Source of the DNA: Streptomyces viridochromogenes DSM 40736
GTDB taxonomy: Bacteria; Actinomycetota; Actinomycetes; Streptomycetales; Streptomycetaceae
Length of the DNA stretch: 64,000 nt
Direction of reading: 5' to 3'
Assembly (NCBI RefSeq): GCF_000158955.1
Contig: NZ_GG657757.1
Coordinates: 2,751,968 to 2,815,967 of the forward strand
Shown: positions 30,504 to 38,553 of the stretch, piece by piece
Numbering within the stretch: the stretch's first letter is position 1
How the letters are laid out: each line of letters starts with the position of its first letter
The notes under the pieces: generated by a model
What the model saw: only the letters and a program-made list of their open reading frames with translations
Told to the model about the DNA's origin: nothing
Databases searched by the model: none
Program-made: the position numbers and the translations under genes

Positions 30504-31820
30504 TCACCTTCGGGGGCGCTCGCGTCCCCCGTGTCGCGTCAGTCTCACGCGTGCCCCGCCAGGCGGGCGTGAAGCGAGCGGGCCGAGGTGTACGGTGAGG
30601 GAGGCGATCTGGTCGACGATCACCCGTATGCGGGACCGGTCGTCGCCCGCCCGGTCGAACAGGGCGCGGAACTGCGGGTCCAGGCCCTCCGGGGCGAAAA
30701 CGGTGAGCGCCTCGGCCAGTCCGGCGACGACGACGCGCTGGTCGGCGCGCAGGCGTTCCTGCTCGGCGCGCTGCATGACGTACCGGTCGGCGACGGCCTT
30801 GAGGACGGCGCACTCCATCCGGGTCTCGCGCGGGACGACCAGTTCGGCGGCGTACCGGGTGAGCCGTCCGGCGCCGTACGCGGTGCGGGTCGCGGTCTCG
30901 GCGGCCAGGCAGAAGCGGCCGATGAGCTGGCTGGTGGCGTCCTTCAGCCGGGCCTGGGCCACGGCGGTGCCGTCATAGCCGTGCGGCCACCACTCCTGGG
31001 CGAGGAGCCGGTCCAGGGCCTCGGCGAGCTCGGCGGGGTCGGTGTCCGCGGGTACGTAGCGGCCGATGGCGACCTGGAAGACGTCCTGCCGCTCGGGGTC
31101 GGCGTGCAGGCAGTCCGGGTCGATGTGGCCGGCGTGCAGGCCGTCCTCCACGTCGTGCACCGAGTAGGCCACGTCGTCGGACCAGTCCATGACCTGCGCC
31201 TCGAAGCAGGTGCGGGTGCCGGGGGCGTCCTTGCGGACCCAGTCGAAGACGGGGCGGTCGTCCTCGTAGACGCCGAACTTGTTCGACGCCGGGTCGGTGG
31301 GGTGGGCGCCGCGGGGCCAGGGGTACTTGGTGGCGGCGTCGAGGGCGGCGCGGGTGAGGTTGAGGCCGACGGAACCCTCCGGGGTGAACCGTTTGGGTTC
31401 GATGCGGGTGAGGAGTCTGAGGGACTGGGCGTTGCCCTCGAAGCCGCCGCAGTCCGCCGCGAACTCGTTGAGGGCCTGTTCGCCGTTGTGGCCGAAGGGC
31501 GGGTGGCCGAGGTCGTGGGAGAGGCAGGCGGCTTCCACAAGGTCCGGGTCGCAGCCGAGGGCCGCGCCCAGCTCTCGGCCGACCTGGGCGCATTCGAGGG
31601 AGTGGGTGAGACGGGTGCGGGGGCTGGCGTCCCAGGCCGGGCCCAGGGTGCCGGGCGTCACCACCTGGGTCTTGCCGGCGAGGCGGCGCAGGGCGGCGGA
31701 GTGGAGGACTCGGGCCCGGTCGCGCTGGAAGGCGGTGCGGCCGGGGCGTTTGTCGGGTTCCGGGGCCCAGCGGTCGACTGACGTCGGGTCGTAGGCCGTG
31801 GGGTGTGCGGTGCCGTCCAT
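30504..31820 (-). CDS. dgt: Deoxyguanosinetriphosphate triphosphohydrolase (dGTPase)
   Basis: A 438-residue HD-superfamily enzyme that cleaves dGTP (or other dNTPs) to the nucleoside and triphosphate. The metal site is visible: [12 protein letters not shown] (His, around 71), [19 protein letters not shown] (HD pair, around 105) and the distal [17 protein letters not shown] (Asp, around 210). Length and domains are complete. It lies upstream of the reductase, dnaG and hrdA on the same strand, a nucleotide/replication neighbourhood that is conserved in Streptomyces. Confidence 0.93.
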   Translation of the reverse strand: MDGTAHPTAYDPTSVDRWAPEPDKRPGRTAFQRDRARVLHSAALRRLAGKTQVVTPGTLGPAWDASPRTRLTHSLECAQVGRELGAALGCDPDLVEAACLSHDLGHPPFGHNGEQALNEFAADCGGFEGNAQSLRLLTRIEPKRFTPEGSVGLNLTRAALDAATKYPWPRGAHPTDPASNKFGVYEDDRPVFDWVRKDAPGTRTCFEAQVMDWSDDVAYSVHDVEDGLHAGHIDPDCLHADPERQDVFQVAIGRYVPADTDPAELAEALDRLLAQEWWPHGYDGTAVAQARLKDATSQLIGRFCLAAETATRTAYGAGRLTRYAAELVVPRETRMECAVLKAVADRYVMQRAEQERLRADQRVVVAGLAEALTVFAPEGLDPQFRALFDRAGDDRSRIRVIVDQIASLTVHLGPLASRPPGGARVRLTRHGGRERPRR

Positions 31821-31904
31821 GGCTCGACACTAAGCGCCCGTGCGGGTGCCGGGTTCTGTTTTCGGGCGTGTGCGGATGGTTCGTGACGGGTCGCGCCCGG
31901 CGCG

Positions 31905-31980
31905 GCGGACCGCCCCGCGCTGCGGACCGCCGGGCCCGGGGACCGCCAGGCCCGGGGACCGCCGGGCCCGGGACCGCCGC
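31905..31980. repeat. Short GC tandem repeat (unit 15-17 bp)
   Basis: The unit GGACCGCCGGGCCCGGG and variants are repeated about four times between dgt and the small secreted-protein gene. Because GGGCCC and its flanks are self-complementary, the repeat can fold into alternative hairpins and may act as a terminator for the upstream-strand gene. Confidence 0.6.
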
Positions 31981-31988
31981 GGCCGGGC

Positions 31989-32363
31989 CTACGCCCTGAC
32001 CGTGGTGCGGGTGCAGGTGCCGTCCTCGTAGTGGTCGCCGTGCTTCAGGCAGATGCCGAGCACCAGCTTCTTGCCCTCCGGGAAGTCGAGGTTGAACTCG
32101 CGGCCCGAAAGGCCGTCCGGGTCGTAGTACGAGAAGTCCCTGCCGCCGAGGGACACCGAGACGCTGCGGCCGTCGTCGGCGTAGTCGATGACCGTGAGCC
32201 GGTCGCCCTTGCTCTTGAACAGTGCCCGCCCTGCGCCCGCTTTCAGGTCACCCCACTTGAGGGTCTCCACCTTGCCGTCGGCCTGGGCCGGAGAGGCGAG
32301 CGTCAGGATCATCAGGGCGCTCGTGGCGAGGACGCCCATGGCCGTTCGCCTGTGGTTCTTCAT
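31989..32363 (-). CDS. Small secreted protein, unknown
   Basis: A 124-residue protein with a clear Sec signal peptide (KNHRR, then MGVLATSALMILTLASPAQA, cleavage after AQA near residue 28). The mature part is a small beta-rich domain with two cysteines near the end (LGICLKHGDHYEDGTCTR) that probably form a disulfide. No catalytic motif is seen. It is exported and presumably extracellular. I do not recognise a family. Confidence 0.7.
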   Translation of the reverse strand: MKNHRRTAMGVLATSALMILTLASPAQADGKVETLKWGDLKAGAGRALFKSKGDRLTVIDYADDGRSVSVSLGGRDFSYYDPDGLSGREFNLDFPEGKKLVLGICLKHGDHYEDGTCTRTTVRA

Positions 32364-32417
32364 GCTGAGTCGGAGCCCCCTTCTCGACGCGCCGCTCGTC
32401 GGCGCACGCGTTTCACG

Positions 32418-33224
32418 CTAGGAGGCCGCGGCGTGGATTTCCTCAGCGTCGAGTGCACAGGTACTTGGCGATGCGTCCACTCGGCGGGTCGCCAGGGTCT
32501 CGTCGTAGCGGTGGAGGAGGAGGTCGGCCATGGCCGGGTGGGTGCCGAGGGGGGCGGCCGCGATCCAGGGGGCCGCCTGGGCGCATTCCGTGGCGAAGCG
32601 GCCCGGGGCCGTGAAGTAGGAGGACAGGGCTATGTGGTGGCGGCCCCTGGCGAGGAGGGTGCGGACGGCGTTCGGGACCGTGGGGGTCGCCGCTGAGGCG
32701 TAGGCCGGGATGACGGGGACGCCCAGGCGGGCCGCCAGGAGGTGGGCCGTGCGGGCGGTGTCCGCCTTGGCGTCCGGGTCGCGGGAGCCCGCCGCGGCGA
32801 GTACCACCGCGCTGTCGCGGCGGGGCGTTCCGCCCCAGCCCGCCTCCGTCAGCCGGGCCTGGAGGGCGTCGACCAGGAGCGGGTGCGGGCCCAGGGGGGC
32901 GGCCAGGCGGGTGCGGGCCGGGGCTGCCGCGGCCATCTCGGGGATGTCCCGCTTGACGTGGTAGCCGCGGCTGAGGAGGAGGGGGATGAGGACCGCCTCC
33001 GTGTCCCCCAGGGCGGCGAGGGTGTCGGGGAGCAGGGGCTCGTTCAGTTCGATGTGCCCCAGGTGCACCGGAAGGCCGGGCCGCAGTGCCCGGACCCGGT
33101 CGAGGAGCGCGCGTACCGTGCTCAGCGCGCGTGGGTCGCGGCTGCCGTGCGCCACGACGACGAGGGCGGGCGGCGCCGGGCGACGTGGGGCGGTCGGCGG
33201 GACGAGGCTGAGCTGGCTGGGCAT
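32418..33224 (-). CDS. Sirohydrochlorin chelatase, CbiX/SirB type
   Basis: A 268-residue two-domain chelatase that inserts Fe(II) into sirohydrochlorin to make siroheme (or Co for cobalamin). Two CbiX-like halves are visible: LVVVAHGSRDPRAL, then VHLGHIELNEP and LIPLLLSRGYHVKRDIPEM in the first, and VVLAAAGSRDPDAKADT with HIALSSYFTAPGRFA in the second. His of AHGSRD and His of GYHVKRD are the likely metal ligands. Siroheme is needed by the nitrite reductase NirB at 52.5 kb, so a role in nitrite assimilation is likely. Sulfite reductase is another possible client. Confidence 0.88.
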   Translation of the reverse strand: MPSQLSLVPPTAPRRPAPPALVVVAHGSRDPRALSTVRALLDRVRALRPGLPVHLGHIELNEPLLPDTLAALGDTEAVLIPLLLSRGYHVKRDIPEMAAAAPARTRLAAPLGPHPLLVDALQARLTEAGWGGTPRRDSAVVLAAAGSRDPDAKADTARTAHLLAARLGVPVIPAYASAATPTVPNAVRTLLARGRHHIALSSYFTAPGRFATECAQAAPWIAAAPLGTHPAMADLLLHRYDETLATRRVDASPSTCALDAEEIHAAAS

Positions 33225-33438
33225 GGATCGATGGTCGCGGCGCCACGTTGCCTTCCCGTTGCGCGGGTGTCACGGGTGTTTTCCGGCGGTTCACCGTGCG
33301 GGACGGGTGGTGTGTGAGCCGCCCTGACCTGGGGCTTCAAGGACCGGAGTGAAGCTGCTCACGCGCCGGTGGATGAACCGGGCGGCCCGGCTGGACGTCC
33401 CTGACTGTCGAGGGGCCGACCTGGGGAGGGACCGTCCG

Positions 33439-34125
33439 ATGCGCCGTCCGAAGTTCCGCAGACCGAGGCTGCCGCGTACCCGAAAGGGGCAGCGGCGGCT
33501 CGTACAGGCCGTCATGGGCGCGTGTGTGCTCGCGCTGCTTCCGGCGGCCTGGATGTACGTGGTGGCGGGTGACCGGCTGCGGACGGCGGCGGAGGTACCG
33601 CGTACCGATGTCGCCGTGGTGTTCGGTGCCGGGTTGTGGGACGGGGAGCCCTCGCCGTACCTCGCGCACCGGCTGGACGCGGCGGCCGGACTGTACCGGG
33701 AGGGTCGGGTCGAGGTGGTGCTCGTCACCGGGGACAACAGCCGCGAGGACTACGACGAGCCGGACGCGATGCGCGCGTATCTGACGCGGCACGGCGTGCC
33801 CGACCGGCGAATCGTCAGTGACTACGCGGGGTTCGACACCTGGGACTCCTGCGTGCGGGCGAAGAAGATCTTCGGTGTGGACGAGGCCGTGCTGATCAGC
33901 CAGGGGTTCCACATCCGGCGGGCGGTGGCGCTGTGTCAGGCGGCGGGGGTCGAGTCGTACGGGGTGGGGGTGGACGCCGTGCACGACGCGACCTGGTACT
34001 ACGGGGGTGCCCGGGAGGTCCTCGCCGCCGGGAAGGCGGTTCTGGACGCGGTGTTCCGGCCGGATCCCCGGTTCCTCGGGCCTCAAGAGCCGGGTGTGGA
34101 GCGGGCGTTGGCCACAGCCGAATAG
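33439..34125 (+). CDS. SanA/YdcF-like (DUF218) membrane protein
   Basis: A 228-residue protein with a basic N-terminus and one membrane helix (AVMGACVLALLPAAWMYVVAG), followed by an extracytoplasmic DUF218 domain. Family motifs are VAVVFGAGLW, SPYLAHRLDAAAGLYREG, VVLVTGDNSRED and LISQGFHIRRAVALCQAAG. SanA relatives affect envelope permeability to vancomycin-like drugs at high temperature. The chosen ATG 33439 follows GGGGAGGGACC; an in-frame ATG at 33349 would add 30 residues without membrane character. Confidence 0.82.
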   Translation: MRRPKFRRPRLPRTRKGQRRLVQAVMGACVLALLPAAWMYVVAGDRLRTAAEVPRTDVAVVFGAGLWDGEPSPYLAHRLDAAAGLYREGRVEVVLVTGDNSREDYDEPDAMRAYLTRHGVPDRRIVSDYAGFDTWDSCVRAKKIFGVDEAVLISQGFHIRRAVALCQAAGVESYGVGVDAVHDATWYYGGAREVLAAGKAVLDAVFRPDPRFLGPQEPGVERALATAE

Positions 34126-34296
34126 CCTGTCGGGCAGATTTGGACTTTCCCTACGGACGGGTTTGACGCGCACATTTCACACCCGAGCGTGAAAAACGCC
34201 ATTGAGCCGCTCTCCGTGACCGCGCGATCACGCTTAGCGTCTTCGCCGTGCGGCGGCGGATCGGGCCGCCGTCGCGAACTGGGAAAAGGACACCTG

Positions 34297-34455
34297 ATGA
34301 CTCGACTTCGCTCCGCGCTGGTGATGGCCGCCGCGGGCGCGCTGCTGGCCGTACCGACGGTCAAGGCCCCGGAGCCGGGCTGCGCGAAGCTCGGCGCCTA
34401 CGGCCAATGCTGGGCGGACATCCACAACGTGTGCGGGCACACCATCTCCGCCTGA
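34297..34455 (+). CDS. Small secreted peptide with three cysteines
   Basis: A 52-residue product from ATG 34297, preceded by AAAAGGACACCTG. The signal-like N-terminus (RLRSALVMAAAGALLAVPTVKA) leaves a mature peptide of about 30 residues (EPGCAKLGAYGQCWADIHN, then VCGHTISA) with three Cys. It is too short for an enzyme. It may be a secreted effector or structural peptide. The odd cysteine count suggests dimer formation or ligand attachment. Confidence 0.5.
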   Translation: MTRLRSALVMAAAGALLAVPTVKAPEPGCAKLGAYGQCWADIHNVCGHTISA

Positions 34456-34588
34456 CCAGGCTCGGCTCATGAAGGGTTGCCGGGGGCGGGAGCACGTCCG
34501 GCGCGCTCCGTGCCCCGTCCCCGGCTTCCCGGCCGTCCGGTGACCGGCCGTCCGGTGACTGGCTGTCAGCTTCTCCGGTGACCGGCTG

Positions 34589-35356
34589 TCAGCTTCCGTC
34601 GAAGCGCGGCGGGCGCTTCTCCAGGAACGCCGTCATCCCCTCCCTCTGGTCGGCGGTGGCGAACAGGGCGTGGAACACCCGCCGTTCGAAGCGGATACCG
34701 TCCCGCAGGCCCGTCTCCAGGGCCATGTCGACGCACTCGCGGGCCGCCCTGACCGCCGGACGGCCGTACGCGGCGATCGTCGCCGCCGCGTCGAGGGCCT
34801 CGGGCAGGACCCGGTCGTCCGGGACCACCCGGGAGACGAGACCGCAGCTTCCAGCCTCCCGTGCGTCCATGGTGCGGCCGGTGAGAATCAGGTCGAGCGC
34901 CTTCGCCCGGCCGATGAGACGGGTCAGCCGCTGGGTGCCGCCGATGCCGGGGATGACGCCCAGTCTGATCTCGGGCTGGCCGAAGACCGCCGACTCCCCC
35001 GCCACGACCAGGTCGCACATCATCGCCAGCTCGCACCCGCCGCCCAGGGCGGGGCCGTTGACGGCGGCGATCTTCGGGGTGCGGAGGTCCGCGAACTTCT
35101 CCCAGGGGGCGAAGTAGTCCTCGGCCATCATGTCGACGGCCGACTTCCCCGCCATCTCCTTGATGTCCGCGCCGGCCGCGAACACCTTCTCCGAGCCGGT
35201 GACGACGAAGCACCCGGTCTCGGGATCCGCGTCCAACGGGCGCAGCACACCCAGGAGTTCGGTGAGCAGCTCACCGCTGAGCGCGTTGAGGACGTGCGGC
35301 CGGTGCAGGCGGACGGTCACCACGCGGCCGTCGCGTTCGACTTTCAAATGGTTCAT
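34589..35356 (-). CDS. Enoyl-CoA hydratase/isomerase family protein
   Basis: A 255-residue crotonase-fold protein. The CoA oxyanion segments are FAAGADIKEMA (around 59-69) and KIAAVNGPALGGGCELAMMCD (around 95-115). Catalytic Glu candidates are E109 in GGGCELA and E129 in GQPEIRLGVIPG, both kept as in true hydratases. The start at 35356 (MNHLKVERDG) is the usual family N-terminus. It is the last gene of a leftward operon after the adenylation enzyme and membrane flavoprotein, 32 bp downstream of the latter, so it may act on the same acyl substrate rather than in general beta-oxidation. Confidence 0.88.
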   Translation of the reverse strand: MNHLKVERDGRVVTVRLHRPHVLNALSGELLTELLGVLRPLDADPETGCFVVTGSEKVFAAGADIKEMAGKSAVDMMAEDYFAPWEKFADLRTPKIAAVNGPALGGGCELAMMCDLVVAGESAVFGQPEIRLGVIPGIGGTQRLTRLIGRAKALDLILTGRTMDAREAGSCGLVSRVVPDDRVLPEALDAAATIAAYGRPAVRAARECVDMALETGLRDGIRFERRVFHALFATADQREGMTAFLEKRPPRFDGS

Positions 35357-35388
35357 CTCTCCTCCTTGTCTCCTCCCTGGAAGGGGCG

Positions 35389-36643
35389 TCACGAGTCCCA
35401 GATCGCGCCGTACGCCGGAATCCCCCGTCGCTCCAGGCCGTGCACCACCTGCCAGGTCAGCCGCTTGTTGGAGATGCAGATCACCGCCTCCGCGCCGAAG
35501 TCGCGGTAGGCGTCGTGGGCGAGCCGCACCATGTCGGGCTTGCCGTGCAGGGAGGTGTCCCAGACCAGGGCGTGCGGCTGGACGGCGAGGATCTCGTCGA
35601 TGAGCGCGTCGCCGTAGGTGGCCCGCGGGTCGCGGGTCGCCCAGACCAGGCGGGAGGGGACCTCGGCGGCGAGCAGGTGGGGCAGGCAGGGGCCGATGCC
35701 GCTGCCGGTCGCCACGTAGACCACCTTCCGGAACAGAATCTCGATGTTGGCGACGCCGGCCGTGGTGATGCCCTTCACCCACACCCGGTCGGGCAGGTCG
35801 TCGATGAAGGAGCCCGTCCAGTCACCGGCCCGGGAGATGGTGAGCCGGAAGCACGGACTCGCCGGGGGCCGGGACGTTGGCGAACGAGTGCCATTCCCTC
35901 AGCGGGCTGCGGCTGATCGTGGTGGACGAGCCCGCGAAGGGCGTCTCGCCGTGGTCGAAGCGGCCAGCACGACGTGGAGGAGGGGCGGGCGTTCGAGGCG
36001 TACGTGGGGGCCAGCCGCAGCCAGGGCAGGGCCACGCTGAAGGTGAGAGCGCGAGCACGCCGACCTCCAGGGGGCCCGGCGACGAGAGCAGCGTGTGCGT
36101 CCAGAACAGGGCCAGAGCCGTCCAGCCCCCGAAGCGGTGGATCCTCTCGAAGTGGTCGTGGTGCCGGGAGCGGAAGGGCGGCAGGGCGGTGGCGATGATC
36201 AGCGCGAGGAGGGCCAGCAGGGCCCAGCCGACGGCCCTGAGCGGGCCGTCCGGTGTCGTCGCCGTCAGCGCCAGGAACCAGGCCGTTCCCGCCAGTGCCC
36301 CGCCCACGTGCAGCCCGCCGAAGTGGTACACCTTCCCGAGCGTCCAGCGGACCTTCAGCGGCCAGTGCGTGGGGGCCGAAGTCGCCATCCGGAAGAGGAG
36401 GTTGACGACGTACTGCTGGCGTACGAGGACGGCGAGGGCGAGGTTGGCGAGGGCGGCGTGCCCGAGGGTGGGGGTGGCCAGGGGCCAACCGGCCCAGAGG
36501 AAGGCCGCGTTGGCCGCGAGGACCAGGGCCGCCAGGCGGTTGTAGTGCATCAGGCGGGGGTGCTTCCACAGGCGGCGGGCGGCGGGGAGGAGCGGCGGGA
36601 GTTCGGCCGCGTCCGCGTGCGCCCTCGGCGGCGAGGTGGTCAT
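35389..36643 (-). pseudogene. Membrane flavoprotein/oxidoreductase (TmpA-like), frameshifted
   Basis: From ATG 36643 (overlapping the adenylation gene by ATGA) the protein has about six hydrophobic segments, including LAALVLAANAAFLWAGWP and LLALLALIIATALPPF. A reductase-like FAD/NAD part follows: PFAGSSTTISRSPLREWHSF, then VVYVATGSGIGPCLPHLLAA and EAVICISNKRLTWQVVHG at the C-terminus. Continuity needs three frame changes between about 36060 and 35840. Either the gene is decayed or this patch is poorly sequenced. The layout of membrane anchor plus flavin/nucleotide domain recalls the fungal TmpA family, which occurs with NRPS-like adenylation domains. Confidence 0.7.
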
Positions 36644-38184
36644 CGGGCCACCGCCACACGCTCCTCGACCATTCCCAGCAGCGCCTGTTTGTCGACCTTG
36701 CCGCGGTCGGTCTCGGGGAGCAGGGCGAGCGGCAGAACCTGGTCGGGGACGCAGTAGTACGGCAGGACGTCCGCGACCGCGCGGCGGGCCGCGTCCGGGT
36801 CGACGTCCGCCGGGCAGACGAAGGACACCAGGGTGCGGGCGTCGCGCCTCAGGGTGACGGCGCGGGTGCAGCCGGCGGAGGACTCCAGGACGGAGGAGAC
36901 GGAGTCCAGCTCGACGCGGAAGCCGCGCACCTTGACCTGGTCGTCGGTGCGGCCGAGGTGCTCCAGCTCGCCGTCGGGGGTCCAGCGGCCGAGGTCCCGG
37001 GTGCGGAACATGCGGCGGCCGCCGCCGAGGAACGGGTCGGGGGCGTAGCGCTCGGCGTTGAGGGCGTCGTTGCCGAGGTAGCCCGCGGAGACGCAGTCGC
37101 CGCCCGCCCACATCTCGCCGGTCTCGCCGACGGGCAGGGGGCGGCGGTCGGCGTCGAGGACGTAGACCGTGTTGTTGGGGGTCGGGCGGCCGATGGTGAG
37201 CAGCGGGGCGGTCGGGTCGTGGCGGCTCATCGTGTTGACGATGGTCGTTTCCGTGGGGCCGCAGCAGTTGTGGAAGGCGGCCTGTCCGGCCCATCGGTCG
37301 GCGAGGGGGCGCGGGCAGGGCTCCCCCGCTACGGCGACGGTGCGCACGCGCGGGCAGGCGGCGGGGTCGAGGCCGGACAGCACGGTCGGGGTGGCGATCA
37401 GCACGTCGGCGGTGCGGGCCGCCGCCGCGATGTCCTTGCCCCGGATGACGAGGGTCCCGCCGTGGGTGAGGCAGCCGAGGATCTCCCAGGCCGCCATGTC
37501 GAAGGCGATGTTGAGGAGCTGGGCGACCCGGTCGCCGGGGCGGACGCCCAGGCCGCCCGGCTCGGTGAGCAGCAGGTTGGCGACGTTGCGGTGGGTGACC
37601 TTCACGCCGTTGGGGCGGCCGGTGGTGCCGGAGGTGAACAGGACGTAGGCCCCGTCGTCGCCGGTGACGCGCGGGCGCGGGGCCGGGGCGTACGGCTGCG
37701 GCTGCGGCTGCGGCTGCGGCTGCGGCTCGTCGAGCGGGATCAGGAGGTGGCCGTCCGGGAGCGGGACGCGGTGGGCGTGTTCGGCGACCGTGAGGACGAC
37801 CCGGGTCCGGGCGGTGCGGATGACGTGGGTGAGCTGGGCCGGGGGCGCGAGGCCGATGTCCTGCGGGACGTAGGCGGCGCCGGCCTTCAGGATGCCGAGC
37901 AGGCCGACGAGCATCGGCAGCGAGCGGCGGACGAACAGGCCGACGTGGTCGCCGGGCCGTACGCCCTCGCGGACCAGGCGGGCGGCGAGGGCGTCGGCGT
38001 ACCGGTCGAGCTCGCCGTAGGTGAGGTGCGCGCCCTGGTGTTCGGCGGCCACGGCGTGCGGGGCGGCCAGGGCGTGCCGGGCGACGGCGTGGTGCAGGAG
38101 CGGGTCGGGGACGGGGACGGTGGGGCCCCGTCCGTACTGCCGGAACAGGTGCCGGTCGTGGGGGGTCAAGTGGCGCAGAGGCAT
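36640..38184 (-). CDS. Stand-alone adenylation (AMP-binding) enzyme
   Basis: A 514-residue ANL-superfamily enzyme that activates a carboxylic or amino acid with ATP. Core motifs are YVLFTSGTTGRPNGVKVTHR (A3), NIAFDMAAWEILGCLTHGG (A4), FHNCCGPTETTIV (A5), GEMWAGGDCVSAGYLGN (A6), YRTRDLG-like FRTRDLGRW (A7), VKVRGFRVELDSV (A8) and the C-terminal catalytic Lys in GKVDKQAL (A10). It has no carrier-protein domain. Its stop overlaps the membrane flavoprotein start, so the two act together. The motif set is NRPS-like, which suggests an amino acid or aryl acid substrate. A hexanucleotide repeat encodes a Gln-Pro run near residue 155. Confidence 0.87.
   Translation of the reverse strand: MPLRHLTPHDRHLFRQYGRGPTVPVPDPLLHHAVARHALAAPHAVAAEHQGAHLTYGELDRYADALAARLVREGVRPGDHVGLFVRRSLPMLVGLLGILKAGAAYVPQDIGLAPPAQLTHVIRTARTRVVLTVAEHAHRVPLPDGHLLIPLDEPQPQPQPQPQPYAPAPRPRVTGDDGAYVLFTSGTTGRPNGVKVTHRNVANLLLTEPGGLGVRPGDRVAQLLNIAFDMAAWEILGCLTHGGTLVIRGKDIAAAARTADVLIATPTVLSGLDPAACPRVRTVAVAGEPCPRPLADRWAGQAAFHNCCGPTETTIVNTMSRHDPTAPLLTIGRPTPNNTVYVLDADRRPLPVGETGEMWAGGDCVSAGYLGNDALNAERYAPDPFLGGGRRMFRTRDLGRWTPDGELEHLGRTDDQVKVRGFRVELDSVSSVLESSAGCTRAVTLRRDARTLVSFVCPADVDPDAARRAVADVLPYYCVPDQVLPLALLPETDRGKVDKQALLGMVEERVAVAR
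37693..37728. repeat. Hexanucleotide microsatellite (CGGCTG x5-6)
   Basis: Five perfect CGGCTG units and one variant encode the alternating Gln-Pro run of the adenylation enzyme (minus strand). Unit loss or gain keeps the frame, so copy number can vary between strains without breaking the gene. Confidence 0.8.
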
Positions 38185-38377
38185 GATCGGGTGGCCTCCT
38201 GGCTGTTTCGAGTGTCGGATTGCCACAGCGGTGGAGCCGCGGTGGATGCAGCCGTGAGCGGCGGGCATGCCCGGTGGTCGAACGCCGTGCGGAGTCGTGC
38301 GAGCGCTGCGCGTAGCGAGAGCGTAGTGCTGCTGCTTCAACACTCAACAAGGTCGGACCGGACAAGAAAGGAACGCA

Positions 38378-38440
38378 ATGAGCCACATGTGGCGTTTTTC
38401 GTCACAAGGGCAACGTGAGCGCAGGTCGGCGACGACCTGA
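38378..38440 (+). CDS. Possible 20-residue leader peptide upstream of nasA
   Basis: ATG 38378 follows the strong ribosome site AAAGGAACGCA. It opens a 20-codon frame (MSHMWRFSSQGQRERRSATT) ending 113 nt before nasA. Short upstream frames with good ribosome sites often regulate actinobacterial operons by attenuation or coupling. It lies in the 369-bp divergent gap between the adenylation gene and nasA and is otherwise unexplained. I do not recognise the peptide. Confidence 0.4.
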   Translation: MSHMWRFSSQGQRERRSATT

Positions 38441-38503
38441 AGGTGGGCGGGACTGTGCCTCACGCCGGAGGGTCGGCGGCGGGGAGGTGTGCGTCCCGGC
38501 GGC

Positions 38504-38541
38504 GTAACAGGGAACCGTGCCGCGCGTAACACGGCCGAAGC
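38504..38541 (+). promoter_or_regulatory. Candidate GlnR box upstream of nasA
   Basis: The sequence reads GTAAC-n6-CCGTG-n6-GTAAC-n6-GAAGC with exact 11-bp phasing. The Streptomyces GlnR consensus is gTnAC-n6-GaAAC repeated in tandem at 22 bp. Three of four elements fit well. nasA is a known type of GlnR target (nitrogen control). The site ends only 12 bp before the nasA ATG, so the promoter is either very short or the box lies downstream of the transcription start. Confidence 0.5.
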
Positions 38542-38553
38542 ACGCTGAACGGT

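Noticed and set aside
37169..37648. Plus-strand frame inside the adenylation gene
   Set aside because: Overlaps core motifs A4-A8 of the real gene on the other strand.
36958..38418. Plus-strand open frame opposite the adenylation enzyme
   Set aside because: Shadow of the motif-rich minus-strand gene; Gly/Val/Arg-rich with no family pattern.
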